Source of the DNA: Owenia fusiformis | Lineage: Eukaryota > Annelida > Polychaeta > Sabellida > Oweniidae | Reading direction: 5' to 3' | Assembly (NCBI GenBank): GCA_903813345.2 | Contig: CAIIXF020000004.1 | Span: 22,321,985 to 22,385,984, forward strand | Length of the DNA: 64,000 nt | Shown: in pieces, positions 56,900-64,000 of the stretch | How positions within the stretch are numbered: the stretch's first letter is position 1 | Layout of the letters: the number at the start of each line of letters is the position of its first letter | The notes under the pieces: generated by a model | Told to the model about the DNA's origin: nothing | Seen by the model: only the letters and a program-made list of their open reading frames with translations | Database searches by the model: none | Made by a program: the position numbers and the translations under genes

Positions 56900-58097
56900 T
56901 AGAGAAGGGTCGGTCACGGTTCGGTTCGGTTCTGTACGATTCTCCGCTCTTGTCTCTCGGTTCGGTCGGTTCTTCAATCATATACTTAATAAGGTGGGCC
57001 TCATAAATTGCAATTGTTGCCACAAATATGGCAACATAAAAAGGTGTTTCTCTTTTATTTTGTATTATTGGGGGATATAATTTTATTTCAATCTTATAAA
57101 TGATCAATATGGAATGACGATAGCTGATAATCATTGAATATTTATGGAATTATATAACTAGAATTGAACTACTGTATTTGTAGGTGGCTATCAACAAGTC
57201 GCTTGCCCCATATTAGATGGGAGGGATTCCTTTTTAAACTGGGTCTGGTTGGGTAAGACCTTTCAATATGTTTCCTCACGACAGATATGTTTCCTGAAAA
57301 CTTAAATTATATGGATAGCACAGATGTCCTTCAGTTGGGAATAACAGTACAGTGGGCTAGGGGGGTGTTTACCCAAATTCTCAACCTGACTTAGGACCTG
57401 GGGTAGGACACATGAAAAAGTGTAAATATCATTCATAAAAATGTTACTATGAGTGGGTAATAGAAGGCAGTTCCAAGATAGGGAATGAATTGAAGTCTAA
57501 AAAAGATCGCAGTCTTAATTTTTAATAAAAAAAATTTACAAAAAGTTTCAATCACAAAAATTGGAAACCTGCAGCGTATTTCAATGTCTTGTGCACAACC
57601 GACATAGGGTAGACGTATTCTCATCGTAGAAACCGAATACTTCCAAGCATCCAACTTAGGCATCGCGGGGAAAGGCTCTATGACGGTTTTACTAGCTCTT
57701 TGCCTAAGACTTCGAAAACTCTTCCGCCATTTTTAAACACAAGTGTTTCCGCGCGAAATTAATTCATGCTCCCAAATAGAATTATGTTCCCTCGAGACGT
57801 GGAAGCACAATGTAATATCCAAGGAGACGATTTTATTACCCTATGGATCGTTTAAAGTTGTTCAATTGTCGTTTAAATGGTACTTTCATTCGCTATTTAG
57901 ATGAAATAGAGCTGTAATTATTTGCGCAAAAAATTGGTATTCATGTTACACTGCACGAAAATAAAGTATTTCCCCGGGAATGATGGAACCGTTCTGGACT
58001 CAGTTCTTGGTATGGTGATCAGACGGTCCCAGTAGAACCGTGAGGCCAAAAACCGCGGTTAATCGAATCGAACCGAACCGTAACCGACCCTACTCTA
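56900..58097. mobile_element. 1.2 kb hAT-type element with GTAATATA duplication
   Basis: The terminal repeats TAGAGAAGGGTCGGTCACGG and, complemented, TAGAGTAGGGTCGGTTACGG match at 18 of 20 bases and continue into GTTCGGTTCG repeats. The 8 bp GTAATATA is duplicated on both sides (56892-56899, 58098-58105). It interrupts the satellite. No hAT transposase remains. The interior is GC- and CpG-richer and contains an exon-like frame (57569-57663, minus) and an AAAATGGCGG start context, possibly captured gene sequence. Confidence 0.9.
57569..57663 (-). pseudogene. Exon-like frame inside the hAT element
   Basis: On the minus strand an ATG opens MPKLDAWKYSVSTMRIRLPY then VGCAQDIEIRC, ending at a possible donor CAG|GTTTCC. 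A pyrimidine-rich acceptor (ATCTTTTTTAG) follows 72 bases later, at 57496. It could be a captured host exon or a decayed transposon exon. No domain was recognised. Confidence 0.25.
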
Positions 58098-58439
58098 GTA
58101 ATATAGATATCTGATATTGAAACAGGGTACTTTTTAGCTAGACAAATGAGACAAGCAGGGAATAAATAAGATGAAATTAATTACATAGTTGAATCATTAG
58201 GAATCAGTCTTAGTTAGAGGGTAATATAGATATCTGATTTTGAAACAGGGTACTTTTGAGCTATACAAATGAGACAAATAGAGAATAAATGAGATGAAAT
58301 TAATTAGTCAAATCACTAGGAATCATTCTTAGAATGATAATTTGAGGAATTCTAAATCCAATTAGTCACTTGAGTAGATCAACTCAATTTGCTCTACATT
58401 CATCCAGTTCATTAAAATATTAGAGTTTCCACGTAGATT

Positions 58440-59130
58440 TGTATTATTCATTGCATTGATGGTTGAGCTTAAGTTATTGTTATGCATTGCAGCATTTGTT
58501 GTTGAGCTTAATTGATGTCATTTGCTGCATTAATTATTGAGCTTAATTGATGTCATATATTGCTGCATCAATTGTTGAGCTTAATTGATGTCATGTATTG
58601 CTGCATTAATTGTTGAGCTTAATATCCTAGATGCAAGTAGAAATAATCTTGATTTGCGTCATTAAAAATTCACAATTCAGTCAAACTGTTGTCATATTTG
58701 GAGTCTACATATAAAATTACATCTAAAAATGTGGTTTTGAAAAGAGTTTATCAACTTTGAAAATTTAATTGTCTTTGATATAACTATCGCATACATAAGG
58801 GTAATATGAAAAGTGAACCACTAAAACTGATACATATTCAAGTTTAAGGGAATTTTGTAATACCCTGCCATGTTATTTCCCCCGAATCAGCCACCTGGTG
58901 TCGAAACTGGTAACTACCTACTCGCATTTGAGTAATTAATGTAATGTATTGCTGCATTAATTGTTGAGCTTAATTGATGTCATTTGCTGCATTAATTATT
59001 GAGCTTAATTGATGCAATGTATTGCTGCATTAGTTGTTGGGCTTAATTGATGTCATGTATTGCTGTATTAATTGTTGGGCTTAATTGATGCCATGTATTG
59101 CTGCATTTGTTGTTTAGCTTAATTGATATT
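58440..59130. repeat. 38 bp satellite, unit 2 version, interrupted by a MITE
   Basis: Diverged GTTGAGCTTAATTGATGTCA plus TGTATTGCTGCATTAATT units before and after the inserted MITE at 58626-58932; about nine units in all. Confidence 0.85.
58626..58932. mobile_element. 307 bp MITE, inverted relative of 1082-1510
   Basis: Ends CCTAGATGCAAGTAG and, complemented, CTCAAATGCGAGTAG. The interior shares AAAAATTCA, ACATCTAAAAATGTGGTTTT and GTAACTACCTACTCGCATTT with the complement of 1082-1510. About 120 bases of the larger copy are absent. Flanking TAA-like bases are ambiguous because the array is AT-rich. Confidence 0.75.
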
Positions 59131-59987
59131 GCACATCAAATGCATTTTCTCTTTAAAATATTAAACATGTTTCTCCATTAAAATTGTTCTACTATTGAAA
59201 CTATTTGGATAAAAAGAAACAAATAAAAAATGAAAAAATATCATATGCCATGCTCAATATCATTACACTGCCAACATTTCATCTTTAATTGATATATGTG
59301 TTGGATTATTTGTGAAATGAACTCATCATTTCAAATGACAATTATTGCACTTCAGAAAACAATTACTTGTACAGTAAAACATCTCAATGTGAACACTTTT
59401 TTAATCTCCCAGACTTCCATGTATAGAAACTGACATATGAAAAACTTGAAAGATGAACACCTGCCAATTTGAACACTTTTGGGTAGACCCAATGGTGTTC
59501 CGATTGGCAGGTTTTATGTTTTATGTATTATGCATTGTACTTAGTGATTATCCACATAGAACAAATCCTGTTAACCTATTACTTTTACATTCAAATTACA
59601 TATAGTGTGATGTTTGTATTTTACATTACAACAGACATACTACAATGTGTATTGTGTAGTATCAGGCAGTTAATGGAAAGAAAATAATAAATATGCATAA
59701 AAATACATTTCTAAGTCTTTTTTATTCCTTGTTAATTCCACACTATTTTGCATGACCGCCATGACATTTTTGCCTTCAAGATCACTTATACAAGAATACT
59801 ACTAAGATAAAAATAATGTCTATTGTCTTGTATTCTCTTATCACTTTTCAATTAATCATTAACATGATTTATAAAAAATCCAGTAAACTTCAATTTATTT
59901 TGTAATACAATGTATTCTATAGTTGAAGAGAAGTACCTGTATGAAGGTCAAGGTTTAGGGGTGGGTTCATTCAAAATAGAATACAAA
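59131..59987. other. 5' flank of cGLR gene 2
   Basis: Matches unit 1 proximal flank (TTGATATATGTGTTGGATTA, TCAGGCAGTTAATGGAAAG, TTCAAGATCACTTATAC). It retains the empty site of the unit 1 hAT MITE at about 59565-59585. A TATAAAAAA stretch lies ~115 bases before the chosen ATG. An upstream in-frame ATG (59910) would add 26 residues. Confidence 0.55.
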
Positions 59988-61499
59988 ATGGCGTATGCAA
60001 CAAGGGATGCTGGAAAATTACCAATATTTACTGGACCATATCCTCAACACACACAAACAAACACGAGGGACAAGCAAATTGAGAGGTTAACCAAGTTTGT
60101 AAATCATGTCTCTCATCATGTGGATGTTAGAAATAGATATTCACCCGAGAAACTCAAATTTCAAACATCTTACATTGAAAATGTGGTTCAGTCCATTTGT
60201 AAAGATGTTGGTATCAAGAATCCAGCCTTGATAGTGAATGAGATCATCCGAAGAGGGAGCTACTATGATGGAACCAAGATACTTCAGCCTAATGAGTATG
60301 ATTTCCTTGCGATTCTAGCCATGTTTGACAGTAAAGTCATTGAAGTGAAAGATGTGAGTGAGATGTGTAGTTTCACCGGAAAGGGGTACTATCATATTAA
60401 AGTAAAGCGCAAGTCTATAAAACATCCCCTCCCTGATAACTGCATAAAAGAGTATGAAGGCGATAGCTACATTCAAATAGATCTTGTTAAATCTCTGCTA
60501 TTGGACACTGTAGTGAAAACTCTTGAGAACATGAGTGATGTCAAGTTTATTGGATTTAAAGATCATAAAAGAGATACCAGTACTAAATACAACAAGGGTG
60601 ACATAAGTGTAAATGGGGGGAACAATGGAGGCCACTTACATGGTCCAAGTATAGGGCTACGTCTTGGTGGGCCAGTGTGTACTGTAGATATTGACCTTTG
60701 CTTTTGTGTCGAGCAGAAGGCACATAGGCTGGGGAGAAGTGTCCTGGTTATTGAAGAAAAGGCACCAATAGTTGATAAATGCCAAGTGAGTCATTGGATG
60801 GAGTCTTTGGTAGATCCTCCTGATGACAACAAACACCAACTAACACATCCCCATCATCAACTATTGTTGCTGTTCAAGTATGCCGCTCATCTACTTGATA
60901 ACATGGCTATTAATAAGCTCTACCCCCCTCCTTCATCTCATGCTCTGAGAACATTACTGTTGCGCCACCAGCAGCAGTGCCAGTCTACTCAAGTAGGGGA
61001 ATGTTTCATGGAGGCTGTGCAGTACTTGTTTGAGGACACTGATACAATTGATTATCATCAGAATACATTTAGGATACTACAAAGATGGCTGAATGACAAG
61101 ACAATACCCGACATAATCTATCCACTAAGGAAGATCGGACTATATGATAATACCTCACTGCCCACACCTGTAATGTTACTCTGGCTGATACAACATGTGA
61201 GACATACCAGTGACTGTAGCTGGTGGGAGAGACTATTAGATCCAACATTTATACAACTTATTCATTATACCAGTGACTGTAGCTGGTGGGTGAGACTATT
61301 AGATCCAACATTCATCAGCAATGTTACTGAGACTGAGATACTACACTCTTTAGTAACTGACATGAGGAGTGTAGATGAGAAGCATGTTTTTGCTGCAAGG
61401 ATAAGAAATGAAGAAACAGGAGAACCTCAAATCATCAAGTTACAATGGAAGCACCAGGATGAAACTGAAACAGTATTAGAGTTTGAGATCAAGGAGTAG
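59988..61499 (+). CDS. cGAS-like receptor (Mab-21 nucleotidyltransferase), gene 2
   Basis: A single-exon gene of 503 residues from ATG 59988 (ACAAAATGG); an in-frame ATG at 59910 would give 529. The 59988 start is preferred for its context and because MAYATR-AGKL is kept in the unit 1 relic. N-terminal residues 1-40 include one IFTGPYP motif. The catalytic signature is complete: RRGSYYDGTK (G90, S91), NEYDF (E103, D105) and VDIDL (D234). The Mab-21 C-lobe follows (HPHHQLLLLFKYA, SHALRTLLLRHQQQC). No zinc ribbon and no myristoylation motif at either start. A 21-residue segment with SDCSWW and RLLDPTFI occurs twice near residues 406-442. The protein is very similar to gene 1 across the core. 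The expected role is a ligand-activated cyclic dinucleotide synthase upstream of STING; ligand and product are not known. Confidence 0.88.
   Translation: MAYATRDAGKLPIFTGPYPQHTQTNTRDKQIERLTKFVNHVSHHVDVRNRYSPEKLKFQTSYIENVVQSICKDVGIKNPALIVNEIIRRGSYYDGTKILQPNEYDFLAILAMFDSKVIEVKDVSEMCSFTGKGYYHIKVKRKSIKHPLPDNCIKEYEGDSYIQIDLVKSLLLDTVVKTLENMSDVKFIGFKDHKRDTSTKYNKGDISVNGGNNGGHLHGPSIGLRLGGPVCTVDIDLCFCVEQKAHRLGRSVLVIEEKAPIVDKCQVSHWMESLVDPPDDNKHQLTHPHHQLLLLFKYAAHLLDNMAINKLYPPPSSHALRTLLLRHQQQCQSTQVGECFMEAVQYLFEDTDTIDYHQNTFRILQRWLNDKTIPDIIYPLRKIGLYDNTSLPTPVMLLWLIQHVRHTSDCSWWERLLDPTFIQLIHYTSDCSWWVRLLDPTFISNVTETEILHSLVTDMRSVDEKHVFAARIRNEETGEPQIIKLQWKHQDETETVLEFEIKE
61205..61312 (+). repeat. Coding duplication in gene 2 (63 bp insertion)
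   Basis: TACCAGTGACTGTAGCTGGT through GATCCAACATT at 61205-61250 recurs at 61268-61312, spaced by 18 other bases. It adds 21 residues relative to gene 1 without shifting the frame. Confidence 0.9.
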
Positions 61500-61649
61500 A
61501 ATACTCAAGTAAGTGACAGTACTCTCCATACATGGTTCAAATACTTAGAACTTATATCACGCAGGTATACTTGAAACATCCTCACAAGTTTATATTAAAG
61601 TAAATGCATTGAGTTGATATGTTATCACATTGCAAGTCTAAAAAGAATC

Positions 61650-61655
61650 AATAAA
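61650..61655 (+). terminator. Polyadenylation signal of gene 2
   Basis: AATAAA 150 bases after the stop, in the block homologous to the gene 1 signals. Confidence 0.5.
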
Positions 61656-61989
61656 AAAAATATGCAAATTCAAATTCTAGAAGGTTTAGTTGATAAATAA
61701 ATTATAATATCAGTGATAAACAAAACAAATGAATTGAGGAAATTAATGACACTTTGTTTTCTATACCATTTCCAAAATAAAATGTAAATGACATATGCTC
61801 CACACCTGTACCCAAATAATCACCTTATATCAAGTGACACCCCTCCCACTAAAAAAAGGTGAAATCATTTCTTATATACCAATGCGATCAACTTTATTTT
61901 TCAGTATATAGATGACTATTAAACAACAACAAAGAGGCACTACAAGAGGTGTAAGAGTTTGAAGAGCTGTATCTCTAGTTGCGGACTAT

Positions 61990-62345
61990 ACTATCTATAG
62001 TAAAACCTGTCTAAGTGGAACACCTTTGTTATCTCCTAAATGTGTGTACTTGGGACGTGTTCCACTCATAGAGGCTCATTCAACATAAAAGTCAGTTTGT
62101 CTTGTGACTCTTAAAAGTGTTCTACTTGTTCCACATATAGAGGCTCATTCAACATAAAAGTCAGTTTGTCTAAGGACTCTTAAAAGTGTTCTACTTTGGA
62201 TAGAGGTTCATTTTACATTAAGTCTTAGGAACTCTGAAGTGTTTCACTAACAGATATGCTCCACTATAAAAAGGGTAATCCTAATTTTCACTCTTTGGGA
62301 CTCTGAAAATTGTTTAACAGAGGTGTTCTACTAGAAGAGGTATTC
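61990..62345. repeat. AAAACCTGTCTAAGTGG-type repeat with 70 bp duplication
   Basis: A unit with ATAGAGGCTCATTCAACATA, AAAGTCAGTTTGTCT and GACTCTTAAAAGTGTTCTAC occurs twice, followed by weaker copies. Unit 1 has a deletion that joins CCTGTCTAAGTA to TTTACAGGTCTCG. Confidence 0.7.
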
Positions 62346-62440
62346 CATTTTACAGGTCTCGATGTATATATGAGGGGTGTCATAACTTTCACATAATGTG
62401 CAAGATTCAATGATGGCATTTGAGAACCCAACAGATCACA

Positions 62441-63427
62441 ACTGTGGGGTCCCATTATCATACTCTTTGTCAGAGGGTGGTAATATTACTTACTGATGAT
62501 CTCAGGGTACTAAGTCAACTCATAGAATAGTCATAATACTAGCACTCTGACTACCTTTACTATTTTAATTTCAATAAATTACATGTCCATGCAAATGTGT
62601 TATAATTGAAAATGAAGAAAATCTGCAAACATTGTCATCTGAACACTTGATATTGTAAATAAATACATGGATTGTAAATAAATACACGAATTGTAAATAA
62701 ATACACAGATTGTAAATAAATACACAGATTTGTATTTGCATATAAAATATTTGTTTTCTATGTTTGTATATGTGTGATAATAACATACTATTTTAACATT
62801 ATTGCCAATGATATAGCTGCAGCGTTACATACAGTATATGACAATAACATCATCATCAATCATATATGAAATAAAACCCATGTCTAAGACACTGTTTCAT
62901 ATCATTTCTCTCTTATGGTATCAACAATCAGGGAGATCAAGTTGTTAAATCAGCCTTATCGACGTAGCATGACTCAATTATCAAGTGTGTGTCTCACTGA
63001 ATGAATGTTTTCGAGACACTGATGATAATTGGCAAGGTGTGTGCCTCACTGAAAGAATGTGTCTGAGACACCAATAATAAGGTACGTATGATAAACAATA
63101 TTTCACCTGAAAATCAAAAATGGACTCTAAATATTTACCAAGCATGTCTTAATATGATCAGTTCTTCATTTTCATCTGCAGCCCTAGTCTTTATTGGGCA
63201 TTTAACAAGCAGTGCTACCATCTATTCCGTAGCAGTGAAACAACCTTTTATTACCAGATGATTTTTTAATCAGATTATCGTAAAAAGAGAATATCAGTCC
63301 AGCTGGAAAAACAACATGCTATAAATTATATTACATCATTGATTCTTCCTGTCTTTAATCCTACCATTAATCACTGGCATATAAGCTTAGATGTCACATT
63401 GACATTTGTATCAATCATTCTAAATTG
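62441..63427. other. Right flank of the duplication; small repeats
   Basis: No longer homologous to unit 1. It has four ~20 bp TTGTAAATAAATACACAGA units (about 62653-62728) and a twofold ~65 bp duplication around 62975-63075 (AGTGTGTGTCTCACTGAATG / GGTGTGTGCCTCACTGAAAG). No gene. Confidence 0.6.
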
Positions 63428-63697
63428 GCCGTCTGCTCATGCTTATTTCACTCAATTTCTCTCTAAAATTTGAATGAAGTGTCTGATTTTCTTGTATTTC
63501 TATACAATTTAGAGAATTGACTACATGCCTGATCACTTTATTCCTTGCTGATTTCACTCGATTTCGCTCTAAATTTGAATGAAGTGTCTGATTTTCTTGC
63601 ATTCTTTTATAATTTAGAGTGTCAACTACATGTCTGTTTATTTTATTCCTTGCTGATTCCACTCTTTTCCACTATATTTTCCATTTGAAATCATGAC
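63428..63697 (+). repeat. Family A tandem pair with 5' GCCGTCTGCT end
   Basis: A copy from GGCCGTCTGCTCATGC runs to GATTTCACTC, where it merges into the head of a second copy that runs to the tail (GAAATCATGACAAC). This shows how the similar ends give head-to-tail copies. Confidence 0.85.
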
Positions 63698-64000
63698 AAC
63701 AATGTGTCATTTTTGTCTTTGATGATCAATTCTTATTAATTCCTTTAAGGTCTTAATGACCGCCATGCCCATATATGGTTGTGTTACTTTATTAGTCTTA
63801 CAGTAATAATCACCATTTAGAATATTACCTGTGTTGGGATTACAGGATTCATTATCACTGGGAAATTACAATAGTGTGGCAATATTCAACCCTTTCGAAT
63901 AGTTTCATTTTCCTTCATAAAAAGAGAGCTTCATGTGCTGGGTTTTGAATCTCACTTTTCTGTAATTTGAAATAATCTGAAATATTTTATAACTTAACTT
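63698..64000. other. Nothing recognised
   Basis: Short AT-rich stretch to the window edge. Confidence 0.4.

Larger units (their letters stand above)
55213..62440 (+). repeat. Segmental duplication unit 2 (contains cGLR gene 2)
   Basis: It starts within a family A tail (TCTATTTTGCATTTTAAAAC at 55213) joined abruptly to the end of unit 1, and repeats unit 1's block order. It is longer because of satellite expansion and a 1.2 kb hAT insertion. It ends near 62434, where GAGAACCCAACAGATCAC leaves the homology. Confidence 0.85.

Overview
The window looks like intergenic and intronic DNA from a eukaryote, most probably a marine invertebrate and plausibly a bivalve mollusc (moderate confidence). It is AT-rich and gene-poor, and full of minisatellites, short non-autonomous DNA transposons (MITEs) and one extremely common short interspersed family. 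The two long genes are cGAS-like receptors with a Mab-21 fold, a family known to be expanded in bivalves and corals. No bacterial operons, rRNA, intact tRNA gene or CRISPR array was seen.

Right third (about 49.3-62.4 kb). A head-to-tail segmental duplication carries two intronless cGAS-like receptor (cGLR) genes, at 52809-54593 and 59988-61499, both on the plus strand. Both keep the nucleotidyltransferase signature (GS, an E-x-D pair and a later D) and both lack the vertebrate cGAS zinc ribbon. Their 3' flanks match up to a sharp junction at about 55212/55213. Gene 1 has gained a three-copy 28-residue N-terminal repeat and begins with a candidate N-myristoylation signal. The start used by gene 2 survives in gene 1 only as an in-frame upstream ORF closed by TGA. 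Gene 2 has a 21-residue internal duplication. Unit 1 received a 377 bp hAT-like MITE, and the matching place in unit 2 is the empty site. Unit 2 received a 1.2 kb hAT-like element inside an expanded 118 bp satellite. By family knowledge these proteins would sense a nucleic-acid or similar ligand and make a cyclic dinucleotide for STING-type signalling; this is not shown by the sequence alone.

Left and middle (1-49 kb). No complete gene is visible. There are several isolated candidate exons with plausible splice sites. The best are a minus-strand first exon at 5117-5200 with possible following exons at 3936-4038 and 3492-3534 and RFX-type X-box motifs upstream, a 109-codon minus-strand exon at 18897-19223, and a minus-strand first exon at 41691-41813. 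These probably belong to large spliced genes that run through or out of the window; their families were not recognised.

Mobile elements and repeats dominate. A ~160-180 bp interspersed family, called family A here, appears more than 35 times in both orientations. A second family (family B) appears about eight times. MITEs with recognisable target-site duplications include a 695 bp piggyBac-type element (TTAA) with a vestigial transposase start, a 416 bp element with ~50 bp inverted ends and TTA duplications, a 429 bp TTA element with relatives elsewhere in the window, and a 1.36 kb element built of repeated TAATTACT-like motifs. Long tandem arrays lie at 17.1, 18.4, 24.6, 25.5, 28.7, 35.5, 38.5, 42.6, 46.3, 49.7 and 55.4 kb.
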